DNA from: Deferribacteraceae bacterium V6Fe1
Lineage (GTDB): Bacteria; Chrysiogenota; Deferribacteres; Deferribacterales; Deferrivibrionaceae
Reading direction: 5' to 3'
DNA length: 64,000 nt
Assembly (NCBI GenBank): GCA_022813675.1
Contig: CP063375.1
Span: 1,810,001 to 1,874,000, forward strand
Both the position numbers and the translations under genes were made by a program. Below the pieces are notes generated by a model. It was not told the origin of the DNA. It was given only the letters and a program-made list of their open reading frames with translations, and made no database searches. How positions within the stretch are numbered: the first letter of the stretch is position 1; every line of letters begins with the position of its first letter. This document shows positions 25,838 through 36,332 of this stretch, piece after piece.

Positions 25838-26843
25838 AAGTAAAGCCTTAAATACAAAAATAGTCGAATTACTTAACAATAAAAATATTTCATACGATAT
25901 TGTTGATAGTGATGCTGAGTTTGAAGATTCAAAAAGTAATATTTTTATAACTTCATCAAGGGGCACATTTTTGAGACCTTGCCCAGCCACCAAAATTTAC
26001 AGATGTTGCCATTACCATGTGTTTGATATAATGGAAGGGTGTCCGTTTGACTGCTCTTACTGTATATTGCAAAGCTATTTAAATCACGAATATATAAAAA
26101 TTTTTGCTGATACAGACTCTATAAAAGAAGAGCTTTCTACTCTTGATAAAAAGGGGAGATTCAGAGTTGGCACGGGAGAATTGTCAGATAGTCTTGCCCT
26201 TGATAATATTTTTGAGTTTTCCAAATTTTTTGCTCCTATTGTAAATAATCTTGAAAATATACAGTTTGAGTTTAAAACGAAGTCTGCAAACATAATGAAT
26301 CTGTTAAATTTAAATCCAAAAAACTTGCTCGTATCTTTTAGTTTAAATACCGAGTTTATTGCTTCAAATGAAGAACATAGGGCAGCATCAATAGATGACA
26401 GAATCAAGGCAGCAAAAACCTTGACTGAATATGGTTATAAGGTAGCATTTCATTTTGACCCAATAGTAATTTATCCTGATGCATTTGTAGATTATGAAAA
26501 GATTATAAATAGACTTGTAAATGAAATTGACGAAAGGTATATTGAATTTGTCAGTTTATCTACTTTCAGATGTATACCTTCCTTGATTGATAAAGTAAGG
26601 GAAAAGTTTGACAGAAGTATTTTAACCAAATACAGTTACATTTCCGGGCTTGACGGTAAATTTAGATATTTCAAGCCTGAAAGATTGGAAATATTAAATT
26701 TTGTCTACAAAAATATTAGAAAAAATTGGCAAAATGTATTTGTATATTTTTGCATGGAGCACGCAACAGTTTGGAATAAAATAATCGGATTTGACCCCGG
26801 TGAGAGAGAAGAGTTTGAGCGATATTTTCCTTGGAAACGATAA
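25824..26843 (+). CDS. Radical SAM protein of the spore photoproduct lyase type
   Basis: A 339-residue radical SAM enzyme. The [4Fe-4S] cluster motif is CPFDCSYC, cysteines 73, 77 and 80 (C-x3-C-x2-C), preceded by a cysteine-rich stretch (RPCPATKIYRCC). The downstream pattern VGTGELSDSLALD and SFSLNTEFIASNEEHRAAS fits the SplB-like DNA photolyase family, whose Bacillus member directly reverses spore photoproduct. SplB-like proteins also occur in non-sporulating bacteria with unproved substrates. uvrB lies close downstream, which adds weight to a repair role. The identity of the substrate is inference. Confidence 0.75.
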   Translation: MIYVESKALNTKIVELLNNKNISYDIVDSDAEFEDSKSNIFITSSRGTFLRPCPATKIYRCCHYHVFDIMEGCPFDCSYCILQSYLNHEYIKIFADTDSIKEELSTLDKKGRFRVGTGELSDSLALDNIFEFSKFFAPIVNNLENIQFEFKTKSANIMNLLNLNPKNLLVSFSLNTEFIASNEEHRAASIDDRIKAAKTLTEYGYKVAFHFDPIVIYPDAFVDYEKIINRLVNEIDERYIEFVSLSTFRCIPSLIDKVREKFDRSILTKYSYISGLDGKFRYFKPERLEILNFVYKNIRKNWQNVFVYFCMEHATVWNKIIGFDPGEREEFERYFPWKR

Positions 26844-27720
26844 GAAAATCTTGGTTTTTGATATAGGCGGCACTAATATCAAATGCGGTCTTTTTGACAG
26901 CAACGGCACACTTATATCATCCGATAAAGTTTATACGCCAAAAAGTTACGAAGATTTGATAGAGCTGATAAAGGGCAGGTGTGTTGAATACAATGTCAAC
27001 TTTGTAAGTTTGGGAGTCCCCGGCACTGTAAATTATAAAGAAGGTGTAGTGAAATACGCTCCCAATCTAAAATATATTGTTGGTAAAAATATTGTTGAAG
27101 ATTTAAATGTATTAAATATCAGTTCAATAATTGAAAATGATGCAAATATGGCTGCTTTGGGTGAATATTTTGTGTTAGATTATAAGATTAAAAATTTAGC
27201 CTTAGTTACCCTTGGTACAGGTGTCGGCGGTGGCTTGATTATAGACGGTAAAATTTTAAGAAGCGAATTAAGTGTTTTCGAAATAGGGCATATGACTATA
27301 GAAACAGACGGCTATTTATGCGGGTGTGGCAAAAAAGGGTGTTTTGAGGCGTATTGTTCTAAAGGTGGTCTTGAAAAATTATATTTTGAGCTTAGTGAAA
27401 ATAGAGTTTCGATAGGTGAAATATTGCAACTGGTAGAGCAAAAAAATAGTTTGGCTATTTTGGCTGTAAATGTTTTTGCAAAATATCTTGGAATCGGTTT
27501 GTCTAATATTGCAAATATATTTGCTCCTGAAGTAATAGTTATCGGCGGAGGATTATCGGAAGTAGCAAACTATTATTATAAAAGTGCCGTTAGAGTATTT
27601 GCAAAAAATATTTTTAATGCTTATAAAAACAACACGTGTCTTGTTGTTTCAAAGCTCAAAAATAAAGCCGCTCTTTATGGCGGTTATTATCTTTTGAGGC
27701 AAAAATATGGACAAGTTTAA
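26791..27720 (+). CDS. ROK family sugar kinase (glucokinase-like)
   Basis: Phosphorylates glucose or a related hexose. Family marks are [13 protein letters not shown] (phosphate loop), [16 protein letters not shown], the zinc-binding [17 protein letters not shown] and VIGGGLSEV near the C-terminus. The true start is uncertain: the frame opens with TTG at 26791, and GTG 26800 or TTG 26815 (with GAGAGAAGAG before it) are as good; all give a protein of about 300 residues. It overlaps the radical SAM gene by up to 53 bp and uvrB by 14 bp. Confidence 0.88.
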   Translation: MTPVREKSLSDIFLGNDKKILVFDIGGTNIKCGLFDSNGTLISSDKVYTPKSYEDLIELIKGRCVEYNVNFVSLGVPGTVNYKEGVVKYAPNLKYIVGKNIVEDLNVLNISSIIENDANMAALGEYFVLDYKIKNLALVTLGTGVGGGLIIDGKILRSELSVFEIGHMTIETDGYLCGCGKKGCFEAYCSKGGLEKLYFELSENRVSIGEILQLVEQKNSLAILAVNVFAKYLGIGLSNIANIFAPEVIVIGGGLSEVANYYYKSAVRVFAKNIFNAYKNNTCLVVSKLKNKAALYGGYYLLRQKYGQV

Positions 27721-29683
27721 ATTAGTTACGGAATACAGCCCAAGCGGTGACCAACCGGAAGCGATTAAAAGCCTTGTCAAAAATTTTAGAAATAGATTAA
27801 ACAGACAGGTGCTTTTAGGGGTAACCGGCTCAGGTAAGACATTTACTATGGCTAATGTTATAGAGCAGCTAAATGTCCCCACTCTCATTATTGCTCATAA
27901 TAAAACTTTGGCGGCACAGCTTTACGGTGAATTTAAAAACTTTTTCCCTGACAATGCGGTAGAGTATTTTGTGAGTTATTACGACTACTATCAGCCTGAA
28001 GCCTATATGCCGCAGACAGATACATATATTGAAAAAGATTCATCCATAAATGAAGAGATTGATAAGCTGAGACATTCGGCTACAAGAAGTCTGCTTGAGC
28101 GAAGAGATGTGATTATAGTTGCAAGTGTATCATGTATTTACGGGTTGGGTTCACCGGAAGCTTACCATGGGATGCTTGTTTCTGTAGAGGTTAGGGATGA
28201 TGTTGGGATTGATGAAATCCTTCAAAAATTGGTTGAAATAAAATACGACAGAAATGATTATGATTTTCATAGAGGTTCATTTAGAGTTAAAGGTGATACT
28301 TTGGAGGTATTCCCCTCCCATGAGGATAAACTTGCTTACAGAATAGAGTTTTTTGGGGATGAGATAGACAGAATATCCGAATTTGACCCTCTAACGGGGC
28401 AAACAATACAAACAAGACCTAAAATTGCTATTTATCCAAACACTCATTATGTTACAAGCAAGGTAACGGTAGATGATGCAATCAGGCAGATTAAAGCAGA
28501 TTTGCTTGAAAGGGTATCTTACTTTGAAAAAGAGAATAAATTGCTTGAAGCTCAGAGGCTTTCTCAAAGGACTATGTTTGATATTGAAATGATAAAAGAG
28601 ACCGGATATTGCAACGGGATTGAAAATTATTCAAGATATTTTGAAGGGAGACTGCCGGGTGAGCCGCCCCCTACACTGTTAAGTTATTTGCCGAAAGATG
28701 CTCTTGTGATAATTGACGAATCCCACATGACTATTCCTCAAATCAGAGGGATGTATAACGGGGACAGGTCGAGGAAAACAACTTTGGTAGAGTTTGGTTT
28801 TAGACTTCCGGCTGCCCTCGATAACAGACCTTTAAGATTTGAAGAATTTTACGAAAGAGTTAATAAAGTGCTCTATGTCAGTGCTACCCCTGCTGAATTT
28901 GAATTGGAAGATTCAAAAGGTGTGATTGTTGAGCAGATTATACGCCCCACAGGGCTTGTTGATCCCGAGATAGATATTAGACCGGCAAGAAATCAAGTTG
29001 ATGACGTTTACTCGGAAATAGTGAAAACGGTAGAGAAGGGGGATAGGGTATTGGTTACTACCCTTACAAAAAGGATGGCTGAAGATTTGACAGCATATTT
29101 GAAAGATTTGAATATTAGGGTAGAATACTTGCATTCGGATATCGACACTCTTGAGCGTGTTAAAATTATCAAAGGTCTTAGAGAAGGGGAGTTTGATGTA
29201 TTAATAGGTATAAATCTTTTAAGGGAAGGGCTTGATATGCCGGAGGTAAGCCTTGTGGCAGTGCTGGATGCGGATAAGGAAGGATTTTTAAGGTCTGACA
29301 GAGCTTTAATTCAGACAATCGGCAGGGCGGCAAGGAATGTTGATGGAAGAGCTATATTTTATGCAGATAAGATGACCGGGTCGATATTAAGAGCCTACAA
29401 TGAAACAAAGAGGAGAAGGGAGAAACAGTTGGAATATAACAAAGCTCACAACATAACCCCTGAAACCATCAAAAGTAAAATGAATGATATACTTGTGAGT
29501 ATTTATGAAAAAGATTATGTAACTATCCCTAAAAAGGGTGAAGTTGATATTGAGCTTACTGGAAATGCCAAAAAAGATATTGAGACTCTTGAAAAAGAGA
29601 TGTATAAAGCATCTGAAAATCTTGATTTTGAAAAAGCTGCAAAAATAAGAGATATTCTTTTTGAATACAGGATGAAGAGTTAG
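27707..29683 (+). CDS. uvrB: Excinuclease ABC subunit B
   Basis: Damage-verifying helicase-like subunit of nucleotide excision repair. The 658-residue protein has Walker [15 protein letters not shown], the beta-hairpin region [21 protein letters not shown]-type box [11 protein letters not shown], motif [12 protein letters not shown] and the UvrC-binding UVR motif at the C-terminus ([13 protein letters not shown]). It overlaps the ROK kinase gene by 14 bp. No LexA-like GAAC-N4-GTTC box is close to its start; it may be read as part of the upstream operon. Confidence 0.97.
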   Translation: MDKFKLVTEYSPSGDQPEAIKSLVKNFRNRLNRQVLLGVTGSGKTFTMANVIEQLNVPTLIIAHNKTLAAQLYGEFKNFFPDNAVEYFVSYYDYYQPEAYMPQTDTYIEKDSSINEEIDKLRHSATRSLLERRDVIIVASVSCIYGLGSPEAYHGMLVSVEVRDDVGIDEILQKLVEIKYDRNDYDFHRGSFRVKGDTLEVFPSHEDKLAYRIEFFGDEIDRISEFDPLTGQTIQTRPKIAIYPNTHYVTSKVTVDDAIRQIKADLLERVSYFEKENKLLEAQRLSQRTMFDIEMIKETGYCNGIENYSRYFEGRLPGEPPPTLLSYLPKDALVIIDESHMTIPQIRGMYNGDRSRKTTLVEFGFRLPAALDNRPLRFEEFYERVNKVLYVSATPAEFELEDSKGVIVEQIIRPTGLVDPEIDIRPARNQVDDVYSEIVKTVEKGDRVLVTTLTKRMAEDLTAYLKDLNIRVEYLHSDIDTLERVKIIKGLREGEFDVLIGINLLREGLDMPEVSLVAVLDADKEGFLRSDRALIQTIGRAARNVDGRAIFYADKMTGSILRAYNETKRRREKQLEYNKAHNITPETIKSKMNDILVSIYEKDYVTIPKKGEVDIELTGNAKKDIETLEKEMYKASENLDFEKAAKIRDILFEYRMKS

Positions 29684-29685
29684 CT

Positions 29686-31944
29686 ATGAAGATATTTAAG
29701 ATATTTATTGTAATTTGTTTTACGATTTTTTTGATAAGTTCACTGTCTGTGTTGGTGTATATTTATAAACTGAGCAGTGAGCTACCATCGATAAAACAGC
29801 TTAAGGATTATTCTTATAAGACCCCTACTTTAATTTACGACAGAAAGGGTAGGTTGATAGGGGAGCTTGGAAAGGAGAGACGTTACCCTGTCAAATTTGA
29901 GCAGATACCACTTTATCTCAAACAAGCCGTTATTGCCGTAGAAGATAGCAGATTTTATGAACATGGCGGTGTGGATTTTTTAGGCATACTAAGAGCATTT
30001 TTTACCAATATAAAAGCGGGTAGGGTAGTTGAGGGGGGCAGCACTCTGACTCAACAGCTTGTAAAGGTAATTTATCTGACCCCTGAGAGAAAGTTAAAGA
30101 GAAAGGTAAAAGAAGCAATTTTGGCGTATAAGATAGATAATTATCTTAGCAAAGATAAAATTTTGGAAATATATTTAAATGAAGTTTATTTTGGCAGGGG
30201 GGCATACGGAGTAGAGGCTGCCGCACGGAACTATTTCGGCAAATCTGTTTCCGAGCTGACATTGTCTGAAGCTGCCCTTATCGCAGGTCTGCCTAAAGCA
30301 CCCGGGATTTATGCGCCACACATTAGCTTGAAAAAATCTTTGGTGAGAAGGGACCATGTGCTGTATAGGATGTATGAAGAGGGGTATCTGACTGAAAAAG
30401 AGTATGAAGCTGCTAAGTTGGATGAGATAAAAATAATTCCGAATATCCCCGATAAGATTTTATCTGCTCCTTATTTTATAGATTTTATAAGAAGTTATAT
30501 AAATGACAAGCTTGGTTTGGATTTATATGACAAGGGGTACAAGGTTAATACGACCCTTGATGTAGATTTTCAAAATATTGCAGAAAAGGCAATTACAGGC
30601 AACTTGTTTGATTTATCAAAGCGCCAAGGTTACTTTGGAGTAATCGGGAATATGTCTGAAGAAAATATAGAAGAAAAGATAAATAAGATTAAATATATAG
30701 AAAGGTATGGACTTAAAATTGTCAAGGTGACAGATGTCGATAGAAAATATGCGGATTTTGTATCTGTTGACAATTCTTCTGATAATTTTCTTAAAGGAAG
30801 AATAGAGCTTATAAAAAATAGATGGGCTAAGCCATATGGCTCGGATATGCGGCTTTTGGATGATATGCGAAAGATTATTAGAAATGATGATGTCATCCTT
30901 GTGCAGGAAACAGCCAATGGAAATTATCTGCTGGCTCAGGAGCCAAAAGCAGAGAGTGCTCTTTTATCTATGATTCCCCAAACAGGAGAAGTATTGAGCA
31001 TGGTGGGGGGCTTTGATTATTCAAAGTCAATGTTTAACAGAGCAACTCAGGCAAGAAGGCAGGTTGGAAGTCTTTTTAAACCGATAGTATATACTGCGGC
31101 ACTTGAAAGTGGTATGAATATAAATACCCAAATATTAGATGCACCGGTTATAATGGATACCGGTGAGGAAGGCAAATATTGGAAGCCAGAAAACTTTGAG
31201 CAGGAATTTTATGGATTTACTACACTAAGACAGGCACTTACCAAATCAAGAAATATTGTTACGATAAAAGTGGCCGAAAAGATAGGTATCGATAGGATTA
31301 TAAGTTATGCCAAAAAATTTGGTATAACTACCGATTTTCAAAGGGATTTATCAGTAAGTATAGGCTCAGGGGCAATCTCTTTACTTGAAATGGTGACTGC
31401 TTTTTCTGTTTTTCCAAATATGGGTGAATATGTTGAGCCTGTATTTGTAAAATCCATAGAAGATTATAATGGCAATATTGTTTATGAGGTTAATGAGCAG
31501 GTAAAATATCAGGCTATAAAGCCTGAGACCGCCCAGATAATGACGGATACTCTTATAAATGTTGTTGAAAACGGTACCGGTAGAAAAGCCAAATTTATTA
31601 ACAGATTTATCGGTGGGAAAACAGGCACTACAAACGATTATAAAGATGCATGGTTTATCGGATTTTTACCAAACTTAACAATAGGTGTGTGGACCGGATT
31701 TGATGATTTTCAATCACTTGGAAGGCTTGAGACAGGGGGCAGGGCTTCTTTGCCTGCTTGGATAGATTATGTGGTAGGTATACTCCCGGAAGTGGAGTTT
31801 GACGTTTTTAAATCAACAGACAATGTAAGCTATGTAAAGGTTGATAAGGAGACAGGTCAGATTACCGAAAGCATTATGGATGAGTTTGAATTTTTACCGT
31901 TTGACAATACCAGAATAGGCGAGTTGTCAGAAAATAGAATGTAG
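29686..31944 (+). CDS. mrcA: Class A penicillin-binding protein (PBP1A-like)
   Basis: Bifunctional peptidoglycan synthase. One N-terminal membrane anchor (about 5-27) precedes the glycosyltransferase family 51 domain (EDSRFYEHGGVDFLGILRA, EGGSTLTQQLVK, GRGAYGVEAAARNYFG). After an OB-like insert comes the transpeptidase with SLFK (active-site serine), SRN and KTGT. At 752 residues it is of PBP1A size. It begins 2 bp after uvrB and precedes a sensor kinase. Confidence 0.92.
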   Translation: MKIFKIFIVICFTIFLISSLSVLVYIYKLSSELPSIKQLKDYSYKTPTLIYDRKGRLIGELGKERRYPVKFEQIPLYLKQAVIAVEDSRFYEHGGVDFLGILRAFFTNIKAGRVVEGGSTLTQQLVKVIYLTPERKLKRKVKEAILAYKIDNYLSKDKILEIYLNEVYFGRGAYGVEAAARNYFGKSVSELTLSEAALIAGLPKAPGIYAPHISLKKSLVRRDHVLYRMYEEGYLTEKEYEAAKLDEIKIIPNIPDKILSAPYFIDFIRSYINDKLGLDLYDKGYKVNTTLDVDFQNIAEKAITGNLFDLSKRQGYFGVIGNMSEENIEEKINKIKYIERYGLKIVKVTDVDRKYADFVSVDNSSDNFLKGRIELIKNRWAKPYGSDMRLLDDMRKIIRNDDVILVQETANGNYLLAQEPKAESALLSMIPQTGEVLSMVGGFDYSKSMFNRATQARRQVGSLFKPIVYTAALESGMNINTQILDAPVIMDTGEEGKYWKPENFEQEFYGFTTLRQALTKSRNIVTIKVAEKIGIDRIISYAKKFGITTDFQRDLSVSIGSGAISLLEMVTAFSVFPNMGEYVEPVFVKSIEDYNGNIVYEVNEQVKYQAIKPETAQIMTDTLINVVENGTGRKAKFINRFIGGKTGTTNDYKDAWFIGFLPNLTIGVWTGFDDFQSLGRLETGGRASLPAWIDYVVGILPEVEFDVFKSTDNVSYVKVDKETGQITESIMDEFEFLPFDNTRIGELSENRM

Positions 31945-31949
31945 TATTT

Positions 31950-32873
31950 ATGGAATTATATGAAGATTACGGGTTTTTAAAGTTTGATGAAAACGGGAAA
32001 ATACTTGCCACTAACTCCTACGGTGAAAAGCTGCTTACAGAATTATATATGGCAGGAGTCAGCAATCTTTTTGAATATCTGGTTAGTGTTCTAAATTCAG
32101 GGAAGAATATCTTTAAAACCAATAAAGAAACTTACGGTATAAAGTTTTTTAATCAAGAAGAGTTGACTTTTATCATAATCCCCCTTGGTGAATTTGTTGC
32201 TTCCATAAGTGAATTTATAGATATTAACTCTCTTCATCATGAAATAAAAAACCCTTTGACCGCTATTGAAGGTGTAATTCAGGTCATTGAGGCTAAATAT
32301 GATGATGATTATCTCAGAAAATGTACGGATATTATCCGAAAAGAGAGCAGTCGTATCAAATATTTGCTTGAAAGCGTAAATGTATTATCCGACCTTAAAC
32401 TGGATTATAGTGACATATATGTAGGCGATTTTTTGAAAAATATAGTAGATAAGTTTATGATTATTTACAATAGAATAGAGTTTTTTCTATGTATAGATGA
32501 CTCTATAGAAAAGATTAGCGGGGACAAGGAAAAGCTTGAAATGGTTTTCAATAATTTAATAAAGAACGCATGTGAAGCGGCTAAAACGTCAAAGGTTGAA
32601 ATCAGATATGAAATTGATTCTACCATAAAGTTTTTTGACAGAGAAAAAAATATGTTTAAAAAAATGTTAAAATTTAGTATAATTGATAACGGTGGCGGTA
32701 TTGACAAAGGTATCAGAAATAAACTATTTACTCCGTTTTGGACGACCAAGTCCAAAGGGAGCGGCTTAGGCCTTGTTATTTCTAAAGAGATAATTGAAAA
32801 GCACTTTGGTAAAATTGAATATAAATCTGTAGAAGGAGAGGGTACTACTTTTAGTATCTATTTGCCTGTTTGA
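31950..32873 (+). CDS. NtrB-like soluble sensor histidine kinase
   Basis: A 307-residue cytoplasmic kinase with no membrane segment. Residues 1-90 form a PAS-like domain, His97 in HHEIKNPLTAIEG is the phosphorylated residue, and the ATPase has N box NLIKNACEAA, DNGGGI, and SKGSGLGLVISKEI. It is immediately followed by an NtrC-family regulator, clearly its partner. The signal is unknown; the NtrB-like layout (PAS, HisKA, HATPase) is shared with many sigma-54 kinases. Confidence 0.9.
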   Translation: MELYEDYGFLKFDENGKILATNSYGEKLLTELYMAGVSNLFEYLVSVLNSGKNIFKTNKETYGIKFFNQEELTFIIIPLGEFVASISEFIDINSLHHEIKNPLTAIEGVIQVIEAKYDDDYLRKCTDIIRKESSRIKYLLESVNVLSDLKLDYSDIYVGDFLKNIVDKFMIIYNRIEFFLCIDDSIEKISGDKEKLEMVFNNLIKNACEAAKTSKVEIRYEIDSTIKFFDREKNMFKKMLKFSIIDNGGGIDKGIRNKLFTPFWTTKSKGSGLGLVISKEIIEKHFGKIEYKSVEGEGTTFSIYLPV

Positions 32874-32874
32874 T

Positions 32875-34260
32875 ATGATGAGAGTGTTGATTTTAGATGA
32901 TGAAGAAAGTATCCTTTGGGTATTAAAAGAGGGATTATCCGACAAATCCACCGAAGTACTTACTTGTGAGACATCTCAGGAAGCCGTTGAAATTTTAAAC
33001 GATTACTCCATAGATGTATGCCTTGTGGATATATTTTTAAATAATGAAAATGGTATCGAGCTTGTGGAAAAATGGTCTAAAATTTATAACGATACCACTT
33101 TTTTGATAATGACAGCTCAAAATTCAGGTTCAAATATTATAAATTCCATGAAAGCCGGGGCAATAGATTTTGTAAGTAAACCGTTTGATTTAAAAGAGTT
33201 GAAAGAAAAACTTAATGAGATAAAAAGCGACAAGACAAATAAAAAGGTCGTTTCTTTTGAAGATGAGTATGACTTTCAGACACATAATAAAAGAATGGTA
33301 GATATTTATAAGACAATCGGCAAAATAGCAAAAACCGACATTAATGTGTTGATTCAGGGGGAAACCGGTACAGGTAAAGAAGTTATAGCAAAAATGATAC
33401 ACGAAAAAAGTTCAAGAAGCGGCAAACCTTTTGTGGCTATAAATATGGCTGCTATCCCGAAGGAGCTTATGGAAAGTGAGCTTTTTGGTTATAGCAAGGG
33501 TGCATTTACCGGGGCGGTAGGTGATAAGCCTGGCAAATTTGAAGAAGCAAACGGTGGTACTATATTCTTGGATGAGATTTCAGAAGCTGAAATGGCCATA
33601 CAATCAAAATTATTGCGTGTTTTACAGGAAAAAGAGGTTACAAGGCTTGGTTCAAATAAGACTATCAAGCTCGATATAAGGGTAATTGTCGCTACAAACG
33701 ATGATTTGGAAGAGCTTGTCAGAGAAAAAAGATTTAGAGAAGATTTATATTATAGATTAAATGTAGTCACAATAAGTCTTCCATCCTTAAGGGAAAGAAA
33801 AGAGGATATCCCTGTGCTTGTGAATCATTTTTTGAAAAAGTATGCATCTTTAGGGGAGAAGGATATATCTATTAGTACCGATGCTATGGAAGTTTTAGTT
33901 AAATATAATTGGCCGGGTAATATTAGAGAGCTTGAAAATGTTATTCAATACAGTATTGTACATTCAAGCGGAAAAACTTTGACAAAACATAACTTGCCAA
34001 ATAAAGTATTTGAAATAAACGGCAAAAACGGCAAAGATTCCCTGTCAAAACAGTTAAAAAATCTTGCTGCCGAGATTATCAGCTCTGAAACTATAAGCGA
34101 ATCGTTTAATTCGTATGAGGAATATTTGAAAATAGTGGAAAAGCCGCTCATAAAGGCTGCTTTGGAAAAGACGCTTAATAATAAGTCCGAAGCATCAAAG
34201 ATTTTGGGGATTAATAGGAACACATTAAGAAAAAAAATAAAGGATTTAAACATTGAATAA
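32875..34260 (+). CDS. NtrC-family sigma-54-dependent response regulator
   Basis: Receiver (residues 1-115, phosphoacceptor Asp52 in CLVDIF), AAA+ sigma-54 interaction domain (GETGTGKEVIAKMIH, ELFGYSKGAFTGAVGDK with the GAFTGA loop, GGTIFLDEIS) and a Fis-type DNA-binding helix-turn-helix at the end (LEKTLNNKSEASKILGIN). It pairs with the kinase 1 bp upstream and activates RpoN promoters. The rnr gene starts within its last codons. The regulated genes are unknown. Confidence 0.94.
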   Translation: MMRVLILDDEESILWVLKEGLSDKSTEVLTCETSQEAVEILNDYSIDVCLVDIFLNNENGIELVEKWSKIYNDTTFLIMTAQNSGSNIINSMKAGAIDFVSKPFDLKELKEKLNEIKSDKTNKKVVSFEDEYDFQTHNKRMVDIYKTIGKIAKTDINVLIQGETGTGKEVIAKMIHEKSSRSGKPFVAINMAAIPKELMESELFGYSKGAFTGAVGDKPGKFEEANGGTIFLDEISEAEMAIQSKLLRVLQEKEVTRLGSNKTIKLDIRVIVATNDDLEELVREKRFREDLYYRLNVVTISLPSLRERKEDIPVLVNHFLKKYASLGEKDISISTDAMEVLVKYNWPGNIRELENVIQYSIVHSSGKTLTKHNLPNKVFEINGKNGKDSLSKQLKNLAAEIISSETISESFNSYEEYLKIVEKPLIKAALEKTLNNKSEASKILGINRNTLRKKIKDLNIE

Positions 34261-36328
34261 TATTGAAAGTAAAATAATTAACTTTTTGTTGGAGAAAGAC
34301 AAACCTGTCAAGCTAAATGAGCTTCTAAAAGAAACTGACATCGATACCAAAAACTTAAAGCAATCTCTTAAGTCACTTATTAAAGACGGGCAAATTATAA
34401 AGTTAAAATCAAATAAATACTGCCTTACCAAAAACTTGGATGTTTTGACAGGTTACCTTGATGGACATCCTGATGGTTATGCTTTTTTTGTCCCTGATGA
34501 CGAAAGTATGGAAGATATCTTTGTGCCACCAAAAAAGATGAACGGTGCTGTTCACAAAGACAGGGTCGCGGTCAGAATAGAATATTTTAGAAACAAAAAG
34601 GAAGCTCGTGTTGTTAAAATATTGGAAAGGGGCTACAGGAAAGTTGTGGGCAGGGTTGAGAAGTCTGCACATTTTGCACATGTTATCCCTTTCGTAAAAA
34701 AATTATTTAACGATATATATATCCCTAAGAAATACTCTAAAAATTTGAAGGACAATGATGTAGTTTTGTGCGAAATAGTATTTTACCCTCAGGGTGGCAA
34801 GAATCCTGAAGGTAAGGTGATGAAATTATTGGGAAATCTTAGTGACAAGGGGATTGAAAACGAAATTGTTTTATCCAAATACGAATTGGACAGAAATTTC
34901 CCCCCTGCCGTAATCAAAGAGGTTAATAAGACAGCTCAAAATTTACTTGATAATCCAGGTAAAAGGACTGATTTTAAAAAACTGTTTACTGTTACCATTG
35001 ACGGGGAGACGGCTCGTGATTTTGACGATGCCATATCTTTGGAAAAAACGGAAGATGGGTATATATTATATGTTCACATTGCAGATGTTGCCCATTTCGT
35101 AAGACCAAATACAAGGGTGGATATTGAGGCTTACAAGAGAGGCACAAGTGTGTATTTTCCTGAATTTGCAATCCCGATGCTTCCTGAAAAATTATCAAAC
35201 GAATTGTGCAGTTTGAGGCCTAATGAGATAAAATTAACCCTGACTGCCAAAATATTTTACAATAAAAATGGCGAAAGGGTTAAATTAGAGCTTTACCAGT
35301 CAACGATTAAGAGTAATCACAGGCTTACTTATAACTACGTAAATGACATTATTGAAGGTAAAGAAAAAACTAAAAGCAAACCACTTAAAAATCTTATTTC
35401 GACTGCTGTTGAGCTAACTAACTTGCTTATAGAGAAAAGAAAAAGGCAAGGGACTATAGATTTTGACCTTCCTGAGCCTGAATTTATATTTAACGAAAAC
35501 GGGGACTTGGTAGATATTCAACCCCTTGAGAGAAAGTTATCCCACAGGATAATTGAAAATTTTATGATTGAGGCAAATGAAGCAGTTTCTGAATATCTTG
35601 AAAATCTTGGTGTGGTATCTGTCTATAGGGTGCATGACAAACCGTCTGCCGTAAAGGTGAGGGAATTTTTAAATGTTTTATCTACTTTTGGTATTTCAGT
35701 AGATTTGCCTGATGAAATTACCCCTAAAACTATTCAAGAGATTGCTTCAAAGTTTGAAGACAATAAATTTGGATATATTTTAAACTCTTTACTTGTAAAG
35801 ACTATGGAAAAGGCGATTTACGATACTAAGAATATAGGACATTTTGGTCTTGCATCAAAATCTTACACGCATTTTACAAGCCCCATAAGGCGTTATCCAG
35901 ATCTTGTTATCCATAGACTTATCAAAAAGGCCTTATTTGAATACCCTTATGATATCCCGGGTGATTTTGTGGAAAAAGCTACCAAACAATCGTCCGAGAC
36001 AGAGCAAAGGGCGGAGGACGCAGAGCGTGAGATTCATCAATTTAAAAAATTGAAATTTTTGGAAAATAATAAAGGCACAGTGTATGAAGCATATATAAAT
36101 AGGCTTAATTCTGGCGGTATGTTTGTATTTATTCCTAAGCTTATTATGGGTGGTTTTATCCCACTTTCAAGCCTTGATGATGATTTTTACAGCTATTTTC
36201 ATAACGATAATATTATAATAGGGAAAAAGACTAAAAAGACTTTTAAAGTAGGTGACAGGTTGAAGGTTTCCCTTTTAAGAGTCAATTATGATTATTTGGA
36301 AGCCGACTTTCAAATTGAAACAGATTAA
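34253..36328 (+). CDS. rnr: Ribonuclease R
   Basis: 3'-5' exoribonuclease that degrades structured RNA. The 691-residue protein has an N-terminal winged helix (LLEKDKPVKLNELLKE), cold-shock domains (YAFFVPDDESMEDIFVPP), the RNB catalytic domain with DFDDAIS acid cluster and YTHFTSPIRRYPDL, and a C-terminal S1 domain (SGGMFVFIPKLIMGG). It begins at TTG 34253 with AAGGA upstream, inside the regulator gene. It converges on dinB with only 4 bp between stop codons and no terminator visible there. Confidence 0.94.
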   Translation: MNNIESKIINFLLEKDKPVKLNELLKETDIDTKNLKQSLKSLIKDGQIIKLKSNKYCLTKNLDVLTGYLDGHPDGYAFFVPDDESMEDIFVPPKKMNGAVHKDRVAVRIEYFRNKKEARVVKILERGYRKVVGRVEKSAHFAHVIPFVKKLFNDIYIPKKYSKNLKDNDVVLCEIVFYPQGGKNPEGKVMKLLGNLSDKGIENEIVLSKYELDRNFPPAVIKEVNKTAQNLLDNPGKRTDFKKLFTVTIDGETARDFDDAISLEKTEDGYILYVHIADVAHFVRPNTRVDIEAYKRGTSVYFPEFAIPMLPEKLSNELCSLRPNEIKLTLTAKIFYNKNGERVKLELYQSTIKSNHRLTYNYVNDIIEGKEKTKSKPLKNLISTAVELTNLLIEKRKRQGTIDFDLPEPEFIFNENGDLVDIQPLERKLSHRIIENFMIEANEAVSEYLENLGVVSVYRVHDKPSAVKVREFLNVLSTFGISVDLPDEITPKTIQEIASKFEDNKFGYILNSLLVKTMEKAIYDTKNIGHFGLASKSYTHFTSPIRRYPDLVIHRLIKKALFEYPYDIPGDFVEKATKQSSETEQRAEDAEREIHQFKKLKFLENNKGTVYEAYINRLNSGGMFVFIPKLIMGGFIPLSSLDDDFYSYFHNDNIIIGKKTKKTFKVGDRLKVSLLRVNYDYLEADFQIETD

Positions 36329-36332
36329 AAAA

